In this document: one piece after another, positions 19,325-27,945 of the stretch
Numbering within the stretch: the first letter of the stretch is position 1
Layout: each line of letters opens with the position of its first letter
The notes under the pieces: model-generated
The model's input: only the letters and a program-made list of their open reading frames with translations
What the model was told of the DNA's origin: nothing
The model's database searches: none
Assembly: GCA_023255735.1 (NCBI GenBank)
Contig: JAGDVP010000028.1
Location: 23,328-87,327, forward strand
Direction: 5' to 3'
DNA length: 64,000 bases
DNA from: Halothiobacillus sp.
GTDB taxonomy: Bacteria > Pseudomonadota > Gammaproteobacteria > Halothiobacillales > Halothiobacillaceae
Translations under genes and position numbers: made by a program

Positions 19325-21222
19325 CCGAATCGCCTGCGCTGCCTGAATTTTTTGCACCGCAAGCCGCCAGTAGTGCGTCATTTGATGCGGCCGTATTCCT
19401 CAAATCGGTGAGTGAACGCCCGGGGGTGTACCGGATGTTTGATGCCACCGATAGTGTGATTTACGTCGGCAAAGCCCGCAATCTCAAAGCGCGGTTGTCG
19501 AGCTATTTTCGCGGCCAGCAATCCCTTAAAACTCAAGCATTAGTGCGGCATATCGCAAAGATTGAAACCACGGTCACGCAAACCGAATCTGAAGCGCTCT
19601 TGTTGGAATTTAATCTCATTAAAGCGCACCGCCCGCGCTACAACATTTTGCTGCGGGATGATAAAAGTTATCCGTGGATTTACGTGGCTACCGATCAGGC
19701 GTATCCGCGTATTGCATACCATCGGGGGACACGCAAACGCGCGGGGCGCTACTTTGGCCCGTATAGCGCGCCTAGTGCGGTGCGCGAAACGCTTATTTTG
19801 CTCGAAAAAGTATTCAAGGTTCGCCAGTGCGAAGACAGTTTTTTTCGCAACCGCAGCCGGCCCTGTTTGCAATACCAAATAGGTCGCTGCAAGGCGCCGT
19901 GCGTGGGGTATGTGTCGCAGGCTGAATATGGCCAAGATGTTGCTGATACGATGGCTTTTTTAAGTGGCCGCAGCCAAAGTTTAATCGAACAACTGGTCGC
20001 GCGGATGGAGCACGCGGCCGAACAGCTGGATTTTGAACAAGCGGCGCTCTTGCGCGATCAAATTAGCCAACTGCGCGCGATTAGCCAGCAGCAATCAATT
20101 ACCGGCGTGCGCGGTGATGCTGATGTAATTGCCGCAGTGCGGGTGATGAATCTCGATGGGGTGGCGGTATCAACCATTCGAGATGGTCGGCATTTAGGTA
20201 CCCGCTCCTACTTCCCCCAAGTGCCGGCAACCACTGAAACCGCTGAGATTATGAGCGCCTTTTTAGGGCAATATTATGCCGAGCGCGAGGCGCCGCCACA
20301 GATTTTTTGCTCTGAATTACCGCAAGAAGCGGAGTTTTTAGCCGATGCCCTATCAAATAGCGCCGGTCGCCGGGTGGTGCTCACGCAGCCCAAACGCGGT
20401 AAGGCGCGGGAATGGTTAGATCAAACCCAAAGCAATGCCTTGCAAGCCGCGCAAGAACGCTTGGCCAGCCGCGTGGGTTTAGATGCCCGCTTTGCCGCCT
20501 TGCGCGAGTTGACCGGCTTGTCGGCAATTAATCGCATTGAGTGCTTTGATATTTCGCATACCCAGGGCGAATTTACCGTGGCTTCGTGCGTGGTTTTTGG
20601 GCTGGATGGCGCGCAAAAAGATCAATATCGGCGTTACTCGATTGAAGGGATTACACCCGGCGATGATTATGCGGCCATGCACCAAGCGTTGCTGCGACGT
20701 TTTGGCCGAGCCCAGCGCGAAGGTGGCATTTTGCCGGATGTGTTATTAATTGATGGCGGTGCGGGGCAAGTGGCCCAGGCCCAAGCGGTGCTCGATGAGC
20801 TCGGTATTGCCACCCAAGGCGCGTGCAGTGTGTATCTCTTGGGCGTGGCCAAGGGCGTGGCGCGCAAAGCGGGTGAGGAGCGGTTAATTCGCCCAAAAAA
20901 TGCCGATGGCAGCGGGGGGGCGGAGCACAAGCTCGGCCCGCATGATCCGGCGCTGCACCTGATTGCGCAAGTGCGTGACGAAGCGCACCGTTTTGCGATT
21001 ACCGGTCACAGGGCGCGGCGACAAAAAGCCCAGACACAGTCGGATCTTGAAAAAATTCCCGGTGTCGGCGCTAAGCGCAGGCAAGCGTTGCTCAAGCAAT
21101 TTGGGGGGTTGCGCGGCTTGCGCGCCGCGAGCGTGGCGGAATTATCCAAAGTATCGGGTATCTCGCACGCGTTGGCGGTTGAAATTCACGCTTGGCTCCA
21201 CGAAGGCGTTGCTGCCACTTAA
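19321..21222 (+). CDS. uvrC: Excinuclease ABC subunit C
   Basis: UvrC makes both incisions around DNA lesions in nucleotide excision repair. The 633-residue protein has the GIY-YIG nuclease (GVYRMFDATDSVIYVGKARN), the Cys-containing CLQYQIGRCKAPCVG segment, a UVR domain (AAEQLDFEQAALLRDQI), the RNase H-like domain (RIECFDISHTQGEFTVAS, LIDGGAGQVAQA) and C-terminal helix-hairpin-helix motifs (IPGVGAKRRQALLKQFGG). Length is normal. It is translationally coupled to the gacA-like gene; pgsA, often next, is absent. Confidence 0.97.
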   Translation: MTESPALPEFFAPQAASSASFDAAVFLKSVSERPGVYRMFDATDSVIYVGKARNLKARLSSYFRGQQSLKTQALVRHIAKIETTVTQTESEALLLEFNLIKAHRPRYNILLRDDKSYPWIYVATDQAYPRIAYHRGTRKRAGRYFGPYSAPSAVRETLILLEKVFKVRQCEDSFFRNRSRPCLQYQIGRCKAPCVGYVSQAEYGQDVADTMAFLSGRSQSLIEQLVARMEHAAEQLDFEQAALLRDQISQLRAISQQQSITGVRGDADVIAAVRVMNLDGVAVSTIRDGRHLGTRSYFPQVPATTETAEIMSAFLGQYYAEREAPPQIFCSELPQEAEFLADALSNSAGRRVVLTQPKRGKAREWLDQTQSNALQAAQERLASRVGLDARFAALRELTGLSAINRIECFDISHTQGEFTVASCVVFGLDGAQKDQYRRYSIEGITPGDDYAAMHQALLRRFGRAQREGGILPDVLLIDGGAGQVAQAQAVLDELGIATQGACSVYLLGVAKGVARKAGEERLIRPKNADGSGGAEHKLGPHDPALHLIAQVRDEAHRFAITGHRARRQKAQTQSDLEKIPGVGAKRRQALLKQFGGLRGLRAASVAELSKVSGISHALAVEIHAWLHEGVAAT

Positions 21223-21318
21223 AATGTCTTACGAAAAAGTGGCTTTGGCTTTCTCAATATTATTTATAAATCAATAGGTTGTTTTGCATTGTTGCGATAT
21301 TTTATCAAAAATAAGTTA

Positions 21319-23583
21319 ATGCCTTTGCGGGGAATTCTGTACGGCCTATTGCTCGCAATCGGACTGGTTTGGGGTGTGGCATTGCCGGCATTTGCGGCGA
21401 CATCGCTTGTGCCGGCCGAGCCAAAAGCACCTGCGGCGCCGGTGCTAACCGCTAATGATTACGCCACCATCACCAAAATGCTTGAAAATCCAGAGGCGCG
21501 GGCCGCGTTAATTGATCAACTCAATGCGCTCGCAAAGCAAGCCGCTGAAGCCCGCGGGGGCGGGGCTCTGCCCGCGTCTTCAGAGCCGCCAACGATCGCG
21601 GATCGCTTAGCATTTGATACCTCCGGCTCATTTAAATGGTTGGTGCAAACCGTATCGGATACCAGCCGCCGCATGAACCATCTATTGCATGCTCCGTGGT
21701 TTGTATTTAAGCCAGAGCAATTTTGGCAAGGCACCTGGCGCCTGGCGGTGCTAGTTTTTCTCGTGTATGCGCTCTTGTTTGGCGCGATCCGGCTCTTGCG
21801 GCCTATCTCATCGAAAATGGCTGATTGGTCTGAAGGCGCCTCAAAACGGCAGCATTTAATCCGCGCTTTGGTGGCGCTGGCAGCCTTAAGCGTGCTGGGT
21901 TTTGGTATTTTGGCGCTCATCTACATGCTGGGTAACGCCGTCTCGGTCGGGCTTGCCGAGAATAATTCTTATGGGTTGTGGCAACAATCCATGTTTTTAA
22001 ATGCTTTTTTTGTGTTGGAATCGGCGCGATTGCTGTTGCGGATGCTTTTATCGCCTTCTTATTCTTGCCTGCGACTCTTTGCGATGAGCGCCCCGATTGC
22101 CCGCTTTTGGGTCAATCGAATCACCGTGCTGTTGATCGGTTTAGGCTACGGATTAATGTTCGCCGTGCCGGTCACGCGCCAAATCATGGGGAATGAGGTG
22201 GCGCAGTTGCTGATTTGGTGCTTGGCGGTATTTGGGTTGATTCTGAGCTTGAGTTCTATCGTGCAGCAAAGAAAAGCTATCCGAGCGGCATTGCTGCGCG
22301 GGGCTGATCGGCAAAGCTCGGGCTTGTTGAGTTGGTTACTGGTGTTTGTGGCGCATTCTTGGCACATCATGGCGATGGGCTACATTGCCATGGTGTTTTT
22401 GGTGGGGCTAACACGCCCCAAAGATGCGTTGCCGTTTATTGCTCAAGCAAGTGGCTACACCATTTTAGCCATTGCGGGCGGCTTGTTGCTCTCTGCTATT
22501 TTGACGCAAATGCTGGGCGGCGAGGTGCGCTTAAAAGAACATCATCGCCGCCGCGTGCCCATGTTAGAGCAGCGGTTAAATACCTATTTACCTTGGTTTT
22601 TACGCTTTATTCGGTTGTTAATTTTAACGACGAGTGTCGGGATCATTCTATTCGTGTGGCGAATTGCCGATCTGTTCAAATGGCTGGGGTCTAAAACGGG
22701 GCAAGGGTTTTTAACAACGGCGATTGATATTTTATTTTTGATTGTGTCGGCGGTTTTGCTCTGGTTATTTGTGGCCAGTTTAATTGAGGCCAAACTCAAT
22801 GCGGAGCGTGATCACATGCCCTCGGCGCGGGTGCAAACGCTGTTATCGTTGTTTCGAAATGCCGTCGCCATTGCCTTGGTGACGATTACCGCCATGATGA
22901 TTCTCTCGGAATTAGGCGTGAATATCGGTCCGCTGTTGGCCGGTGCTGGTGTATTGGGCTTAGCCGTTGGCTTTGGCGCACAAAAGCTTGTGCAGGATGT
23001 GATTACCGGGGTGTTTATTCAGCTTGAAAACGCCATTAACAAAGGGGATGTGGTGAGCGTGGGCGGCATTACCGGCACGGCAGAAAATTTATCAATTCGC
23101 TCGGTGGGGATTCGGGATAACTCGGGCACCTACCATATCGTACCGTTTTCCGCGGTCACGGTGGTATCCAATTACATGCGCGGCTTTGCTTTTCATAAAG
23201 CGGAATATGGCATCAGTTATAGCGACAATATTGACGAGGCCATTGTGCAGCTTCGAGCCGCCTTCGATGAACTGATGCAAGATCCCGATATTAAAGACAA
23301 AATTTTGGAGCCGATTCAAGTGCCCGGTGTGACTGAATTGGGCGCAAGTTCTGTGAATATTCGGGTGATGATTAAAACCACGCCGGGCGACCAATGGGCG
23401 GTGGGTCGCGCCTATAACCGATTGGTTAAAATTTATTTTGATAAAGCAGGGATTGAAATTCCGTTCCCGCAAAGCACCGTGCACTTTGCCGTTGGTGAGC
23501 AGCCTAACCCACTCTTGGATGCTAAAAAATCAGCCTCGGCGCCCAGTTCCTCGCCCCCGCCGGATGAGGTGCGCGGCAAGTAA
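21319..23583 (+). CDS. Large MscS-family mechanosensitive channel (YbiO-like)
   Basis: A ~754-residue channel of the long MscS type. A signal peptide (LLLAIGLVWGVALPAFA) leads to a periplasmic domain with the LENPEARAALIDQLNAL helix, then about ten membrane helices. The MscS pore and beta domain follow: ALVTITAMMILSELGVNIGP, GLAVGFGAQKLVQDVITGVFI and GDVVSVGGITGTAENLSIRS. Size and order resemble E. coli YbiO, an osmotic safety valve. The ATG is chosen because it places the signal peptide at the N terminus; a TTG ten codons upstream is possible. The C terminus overlaps the convergent membrane protein gene by 54 bases. Confidence 0.9.
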   Translation: MPLRGILYGLLLAIGLVWGVALPAFAATSLVPAEPKAPAAPVLTANDYATITKMLENPEARAALIDQLNALAKQAAEARGGGALPASSEPPTIADRLAFDTSGSFKWLVQTVSDTSRRMNHLLHAPWFVFKPEQFWQGTWRLAVLVFLVYALLFGAIRLLRPISSKMADWSEGASKRQHLIRALVALAALSVLGFGILALIYMLGNAVSVGLAENNSYGLWQQSMFLNAFFVLESARLLLRMLLSPSYSCLRLFAMSAPIARFWVNRITVLLIGLGYGLMFAVPVTRQIMGNEVAQLLIWCLAVFGLILSLSSIVQQRKAIRAALLRGADRQSSGLLSWLLVFVAHSWHIMAMGYIAMVFLVGLTRPKDALPFIAQASGYTILAIAGGLLLSAILTQMLGGEVRLKEHHRRRVPMLEQRLNTYLPWFLRFIRLLILTTSVGIILFVWRIADLFKWLGSKTGQGFLTTAIDILFLIVSAVLLWLFVASLIEAKLNAERDHMPSARVQTLLSLFRNAVAIALVTITAMMILSELGVNIGPLLAGAGVLGLAVGFGAQKLVQDVITGVFIQLENAINKGDVVSVGGITGTAENLSIRSVGIRDNSGTYHIVPFSAVTVVSNYMRGFAFHKAEYGISYSDNIDEAIVQLRAAFDELMQDPDIKDKILEPIQVPGVTELGASSVNIRVMIKTTPGDQWAVGRAYNRLVKIYFDKAGIEIPFPQSTVHFAVGEQPNPLLDAKKSASAPSSSPPPDEVRGK

Positions 23584-23988
23584 CGCAGGAAGCAATAAGC
23601 CTGCCACCGTGTGGCTGGTGGCAATCCAAGGCAAGCTTGGCTCAAAACTCACATACAAAAGCAGCGGCGCTGTGAGTAGTAATAGGGTAATAAGCAACAG
23701 CATCCCGCCGCCTGAGATGCGCCGTTCTTGCCGCAGCCAGCCCGCGCGGGCATGCACCAGCCACACCGCGCCCACCCAAACCAACAGCAGCAAGCCGCCG
23801 AGAACATGGGCGGCGGTTATCAAGGTGCGTGTTATGCCCGAAGGCGTCCATGGCAAGTCGATCTCCCACTGAAAGGTCAGCATCAGCGGCACCAGTGCCA
23901 ACCCCGTTGTCAAGGCGATAAGCAACAGACCCACTAAAGCCGGTGCAAACCAGCCGGGGTAGCCTTGCTGTTTGAATTTAGCCAGCAT
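23530..23988 (-). CDS. Four-helix membrane protein, possible b-type cytochrome/ferric-reductase-like partner
   Basis: A 152-residue protein with four hydrophobic helices (~13-38, 53-76, 92-112, 122-140). Histidines recur near helix ends: AAHVLGG, LVHARAGW, TSHTVAGLL and AAHLIRR. The spacing of these pairs (about 16-20 residues) would suit two haem b groups as in small cytochrome b or DUF4405-like proteins. It is the last gene of the apbE operon, overlapping apbE by 11 bases, so a role passing electrons across the membrane to the flavinylated protein is plausible but inferred. It overlaps the MscS gene on the other strand by 54 bases. Confidence 0.7.
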   Translation of the reverse strand: MLAKFKQQGYPGWFAPALVGLLLIALTTGLALVPLMLTFQWEIDLPWTPSGITRTLITAAHVLGGLLLLVWVGAVWLVHARAGWLRQERRISGGGMLLLITLLLLTAPLLLYVSFEPSLPWIATSHTVAGLLLPALLAAHLIRRGRGTGRRG

Positions 23989-24835
23989 GCTGGCCGCCTC
24001 GTGCGTGATGCGCGTGCGATGCTGGCGGAGCAAAAGCCGGGCAGGTGCCAAGCAATATCCCGCCCAATTTTTGCACCCAAGCGGCCGCCTCTTCGTGTGC
24101 CGATGCGCCCGCCACCTTGGTTAAGGCATCGGCGCGCCACGCATTCGGTGCGATCACGGTCCAGTGCCCATGGGTAAGCGGGTTTTGCTGCGCGATCAAT
24201 TGGGCGGGGAATCGTTCGGGGTCGAGCCCCGCTGCTGAGGTCGCGCAAGCGCCATTTTGTATGCTACCCAAGAGTTCGCCGCCAAGCTCTTTAGCCAATT
24301 GAATCGGTTGCGGTTGACCAAAACAGCGCCAATCGCCACCGGCATTCACTACCGCTTGGGTGATGCCCATTTGGCGCAACCTTGCGATGGCACGATCAAC
24401 GGCAAAGCCCTTAGCGATGCCGTCTAAGGTAATCAGCACCGCGCGCCGCCGCCGCACCCGGCAACCTAAGAGCTCAAGGTCATCCGCCGAGCCGATTGAA
24501 ATAAAATCCACCCCATGATCGGGTAATTTTCCAGAAGCAACTAAAGCGCCGCCAACCGTCGGATTAAAGCGATGGTCACTTGCAAGGGTAATTTTTTTGG
24601 CCAAATGCAATACCCGCGCAGTCCAAGGGTGCACGGTTGTGGGCGCGCGCGCGCGATTTAAGCGTGATAACTCGCTATCGACCGCATGAAAACTCATCAA
24701 GGATTCAACTTGCGCGATATCCCGATAGGCGGCCGCAATCGCCCGCTCAATCTGTGCCTGTGGCTGATCTGCCCCTGCCGTAATCTCAACAAAAGTCCCC
24801 AAGGCAGGGCGTAACCTTTTGATGTGCTGCGTCAT
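23978..24835 (-). CDS. apbE: FAD:protein FMN transferase
   Basis: ApbE attaches FMN from FAD covalently to Thr/Ser residues of exported flavoproteins. The 285-residue product has RPALGTFVEI at the start, SLMSFHAVDSELSRLNRA, the FNPTVGGAL segment, LDGIAKGFAVDRA, VNAGGDWRCFG and the metal-binding DALTKVAGAS. No signal peptide or lipobox is visible, unlike many ApbE lipoproteins, so a cytoplasmic enzyme or a missed upstream start is possible. It overlaps the FMN-binding protein gene by ATGA, pointing to that protein as the substrate. Confidence 0.93.
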   Translation of the reverse strand: MTQHIKRLRPALGTFVEITAGADQPQAQIERAIAAAYRDIAQVESLMSFHAVDSELSRLNRARAPTTVHPWTARVLHLAKKITLASDHRFNPTVGGALVASGKLPDHGVDFISIGSADDLELLGCRVRRRRAVLITLDGIAKGFAVDRAIARLRQMGITQAVVNAGGDWRCFGQPQPIQLAKELGGELLGSIQNGACATSAAGLDPERFPAQLIAQQNPLTHGHWTVIAPNAWRADALTKVAGASAHEEAAAWVQKLGGILLGTCPAFAPPASHAHHARGGQHAG

Positions 24836-25389
24836 TTATTGGCTGCGGGTGATGCGAGCGCCACTTGCTGCAAGGCCAGCAATCGTTTAACGCCATTGGT
24901 AATGTTGCGGCAAGATAGACTCGCGCCACTGATATTTTGAATATCCTTGCCCAAGGCGAGCTGGCTTTGCAGGGTTTTGCCTAAAAACTGGCCGCGCCAC
25001 GTGGCCTCGCGCACTTGGTCGCCATAGGTTTCCAAATATTCCATAATCTCAATGCCCAATACATGGCCATCCGGCGAGAGTGCAGCGGCGTAACGAATAA
25101 ACTCGTGCTTGCCGATGACCCGATCTTCAATGTACCAGCCGACAAATTCGCCATTTTTCTCAACCCGCCACACAGGCTGCTCCTCCCAGCGTTGCTTTAC
25201 TTGGGCAAGTTCTTGAATTTTTTCGCGCGCATCGGCGCTTAAAGTGACCTTCGCATCAATAAACGCGGTCGCGGAGGGGTACAAAGCCCGCTGCGCGCTG
25301 GCGGTATCGAAATATTCGCTCGCCTGTGCCATCGGCATCACCCAAGGAATGACCACCGGCGCCAGCAAAATAAAAGGGGTATAACGCAT
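24832..25389 (-). CDS. Exported FMN-binding domain protein (predicted ApbE substrate)
   Basis: A 185-residue protein with a signal peptide (~1-23, cleavage near AQASEYF). Its FMN_bind domain resembles NqrC/RnfG: GEFVGWYIEDRVIGKHEFIRYAAALSPDGHVLGIEIMEYLETYG and the flavinylation region ISGASLSCRN near residues 153-162. In NqrC/RnfG this reads SGATLTS with the second Thr carrying FMN; here the equivalent is Ser159, a less common acceptor. It is encoded with ApbE, a four-helix membrane protein and a barrel protein, suggesting periplasmic electron transfer. Confidence 0.88.
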   Translation of the reverse strand: MRYTPFILLAPVVIPWVMPMAQASEYFDTASAQRALYPSATAFIDAKVTLSADAREKIQELAQVKQRWEEQPVWRVEKNGEFVGWYIEDRVIGKHEFIRYAAALSPDGHVLGIEIMEYLETYGDQVREATWRGQFLGKTLQSQLALGKDIQNISGASLSCRNITNGVKRLLALQQVALASPAANK

Positions 25390-25398
25390 GATTTTGCC

Positions 25399-26319
25399 TC
25401 AAAAGTTGTAGCCGACTTTTAAACGAACCTCATTGCGTTCGTGATCGGCCAAATGCAAATCGGTGCGGTTATTAAAGCCCACTTGCTCGCTGGAACCCGC
25501 CCATTGTTTTGCCCATGTGAGCGTAAACCACCAATTCTTCGCGCCGTAATGAATGCTCGGGCCGGCAAAAAAATCCCAGTGATCAAATTCCCAGCCGCCA
25601 CTACCTGGCTCGTCCGGGTTTGCCGCCGCATTTAGCACCTCCATATCAACCCAACCTTCCGCACCAATCGACCAATTCGGCGCAAATCGATACGAAACCC
25701 CAGAGCGCAACCGAGGGGCAATTGCGCTCTCTGTTGCACCACTGGCATTGTCTTTGGCCGTTTCGGCCTCAAGTTCAAGGTTGGTTAGCCATTGCAACTG
25801 GCCATCCATAAATGGTTTTTGCAAAATGAGCTTGGTTTCAAGCTCCCAGCCCCGAATGCCTGCACCGGTAATACCATCAACCGTGTCGTAGGTCAGCTCG
25901 CCATATAAAGCCACGCCTAAATCGTCTTTATAAGGCGAGAGCAGCATTTTTTTCATTTCAACTGAAAAGCCGCTGAGTTTGGTTTGCTTCAATGCCCCTT
26001 CAATTTCACCCGGAACCGGGCTGCCGCTGTAATTGTGCGAATAGCCATTCAGATAAAACGAGGCCGATAAATCGTTGGTCAGACCGCGCTCGTATTCCAG
26101 CCGGAAGTAATCCGCCTTGTAGCTGCCTTGCCGCTTGCCCAAATGTAAGGTATTCCATAAATACAGCTCATTGCCGCCTTGGGGCGTGGTTTCGGCGCCC
26201 ACGGTGTAGCCAAGCAAATTTTCATCGGCTTTTGCCGGCGTAATCATCAAAGGTGCGAAAGCACCAATAAACCCCATCGAGGTAGCCAAAAAAACAGATG
26301 CGCGCGAAAAACCCTTCAT
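25399..26319 (-). CDS. Predicted outer-membrane beta-barrel protein
   Basis: A 306-residue exported protein with a signal peptide (cleavage near PAKADEN) and alternating amphipathic strands throughout (for example YFRLEYERGLTNDLSASFYLNGYSH split by turns), ending NEVRLKVGYNF with the terminal Phe needed by the BAM machinery. It resembles DUF6662-like barrels, whose function is not established. GAGG precedes the ATG. It is first in the operon for the FMN-binding protein, ApbE and the membrane protein, so it may admit or sense the substrate of that redox system; this is inference. Confidence 0.78.
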   Translation of the reverse strand: MKGFSRASVFLATSMGFIGAFAPLMITPAKADENLLGYTVGAETTPQGGNELYLWNTLHLGKRQGSYKADYFRLEYERGLTNDLSASFYLNGYSHNYSGSPVPGEIEGALKQTKLSGFSVEMKKMLLSPYKDDLGVALYGELTYDTVDGITGAGIRGWELETKLILQKPFMDGQLQWLTNLELEAETAKDNASGATESAIAPRLRSGVSYRFAPNWSIGAEGWVDMEVLNAAANPDEPGSGGWEFDHWDFFAGPSIHYGAKNWWFTLTWAKQWAGSSEQVGFNNRTDLHLADHERNEVRLKVGYNF

Positions 26320-26348
26320 AGATAACCTCTGAGTTAATTAACACCAAC

Positions 26349-26389
26349 GAGAACCATTCGCATTATCGATATAAATTGTTCTATGTCAA
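26349..26389 (-). promoter_or_regulatory. Sigma-70 promoter with overlapping Fur-box-like site
   Basis: Read on the minus strand, TTGACA (26389-26384) and GATAAT (26367-26362) are separated by 16 bases, a near-consensus promoter. The 19-base stretch GATAATGCGAATGGTTCTC (26367-26349) starts at the -10 and matches 14 of 19 positions of the Fur consensus GATAATGATAATCATTATC. Repression of the barrel-FMN-ApbE operon by Fur with iron is therefore likely, though binding has not been shown here. Confidence 0.65.
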
Positions 26390-26638
26390 CACCAGGGGGA
26401 AATGAAAAATGCGCGCAGGGAGGGGCGCAACGTAAGCAAATCAATACCCAAAGGGAGTTCGAAAAGAGGCATTCTGCACATGGTTTATAAACATAAACCA
26501 TTGAATTTGAATAATTAAATGAATTAAACTGCGCGCGGCATACCCAAGGCTTCGCGTTAATTGACGCCTAACCCAACTCGGGTGCACTATGACGTCAATG
26601 ACGCAAAGAGCGGGTGTAAGCAAGAGCCGCTGCTTTCA

Positions 26639-26677
26639 ATGTCATAAAAACTTCATATTTTTGTCATGAAGTGTCAT
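26639..26677 (+). promoter_or_regulatory. Tandem Pho boxes upstream of pstS
   Basis: Three 7-base units, ATGTCAT, ACTTCAT and TTGTCAT, repeat at an exact 11-base period, and a fourth, GTGTCAT, follows one base short of that period. Each resembles the PhoB half-site CTGTCAT. This predicts activation of pstSCAB by PhoB under phosphate limitation. No other gene lies in the ~440 bases between the minus-strand barrel gene and pstS apart from the two promoter regions described. Confidence 0.85.
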
Positions 26678-26760
26678 TTTTGCATTGCGACAATTCAGAT
26701 CAAGCTGTGTTGAGTCGCAGCTCAGGGTTTCCCGCTCAAACTGTTTAGGAGATGTTGTCG

Positions 26761-27798
26761 ATGAAATTGAATAAGAAATTGATCGCAAGCGCGATTATTG
26801 CAGCTGCTGCTGCGTTCTCTGTTTCCGCTCAAGCTGAAGGCGTGAATAAAATTACCGGTGCCGGTTCAACTTTCGCCTACCCAATTATCTCTAAGTGGGC
26901 AACCGCCTATAACAAAGAGAAAGGCGTGGAAGTAAACTACCAATCCGTTGGCTCAGGCGCGGGCGTTAAGCAAGTAATTGCTAAAACAGTAAATTTTGGT
27001 GCCTCTGATGCGCCCATGTCGGTTGAAGACCTTGAAAAAAATGGCTTAACTCAGTGGCCATTAATTATGGGTGGCATCGTAGCCGTCGCCAACTTGCCCG
27101 ACACCAAAGGTGGCGATTTGACCATTGATGGCACCGTGTTGGCTGATATCATGATGGGTAAAATCACCAAGTGGAACGATGCCGCGCTTGAAAAACTGAA
27201 CCCAGGCAAAAAATTGCCCGACATGGATATCACTGTTGTGCATCGCTCAGATGCCTCAGGCACCACCGCGATTTTCACCAATTACTTATCAAAAGTTAGC
27301 CCAGAGTGGAAAGAAAAAGTCGGTGAAGGCACCACAGTTAACTGGTTGTCCAAAGGCAATTTGGGCGGCAAAGGTAACGAAGGCGTCGCCTCTTACACTG
27401 ATCGCATCAAAGGTTCAATTGGTTATGTTGAATACGCGTACGCCTTGCAAAACAAAATGCCCTATATGGACATGATTAATAGTGCTGGCAAGCGCGTTGC
27501 CCCCACCATGGAAACATTTGGCGCTGCGGCATCACACGCTGATTGGAAAGGCACCCCGGGTTTCCGCGTTGTTTTGACTAATCAGCCTGGCGACACCAGC
27601 TGGCCAATTACGGGTTCAACTTTTGCGATTGTCCACACCAATCCAGAGAAACCTGCTGATGTTAAAGCGGTGTTAGATTTCTTCAAATGGACCATGGCGA
27701 ACGGCCAAGCGGCTGCCGAAGAACTGCATTACATCCCAATCCCAGCTGACGTTGCTAAAATGATTGAAGCCTCTTGGGCGGAAAAAATTAAACTGTAA
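26761..27798 (+). CDS. pstS: Phosphate ABC transporter substrate-binding protein PstS
   Basis: The periplasmic phosphate-binding protein of the high-affinity Pst system. The 345-residue product has a signal peptide ending VSAQAEG. Phosphate-contact motifs are GAGSTFAYPIISKW, SVGSGAGVKQ, FGASDAPM and the VVHRSDASGTTAIFTNYL block. AGGAG lies 9 bases before the chosen ATG (MKLNKK); the in-frame ATG three codons earlier is too close to it. First gene of pstSCAB, behind tandem Pho boxes. Confidence 0.97.
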   Translation: MKLNKKLIASAIIAAAAAFSVSAQAEGVNKITGAGSTFAYPIISKWATAYNKEKGVEVNYQSVGSGAGVKQVIAKTVNFGASDAPMSVEDLEKNGLTQWPLIMGGIVAVANLPDTKGGDLTIDGTVLADIMMGKITKWNDAALEKLNPGKKLPDMDITVVHRSDASGTTAIFTNYLSKVSPEWKEKVGEGTTVNWLSKGNLGGKGNEGVASYTDRIKGSIGYVEYAYALQNKMPYMDMINSAGKRVAPTMETFGAAASHADWKGTPGFRVVLTNQPGDTSWPITGSTFAIVHTNPEKPADVKAVLDFFKWTMANGQAAAEELHYIPIPADVAKMIEASWAEKIKL

Positions 27799-27819
27799 CA
27801 TTTGCTCCAAGCAAGTATT

Positions 27820-27854
27820 AGTGAGCGGCCAAATGCTTCAATTGGCCGCTTACT
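27820..27854 (+). other. Intercistronic stem-loop between pstS and pstC
   Basis: AGTGAGCGGCCAA and TTGGCCGCTTACT form a 13-bp stem with one G-U pair around a 9-base loop. No T tract follows, so it looks like an mRNA-stabilising or processing hairpin. Such elements commonly give more periplasmic binding protein than permease. Confidence 0.75.
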
Positions 27855-27945
27855 CATGTCACAATAGTGGCTTAAATTTATAGTTAATTATTTAAGTAAA
27901 TCGACAATAAATCTAAGCAACTGATTTTTTGAAAGGCAATAAGTC

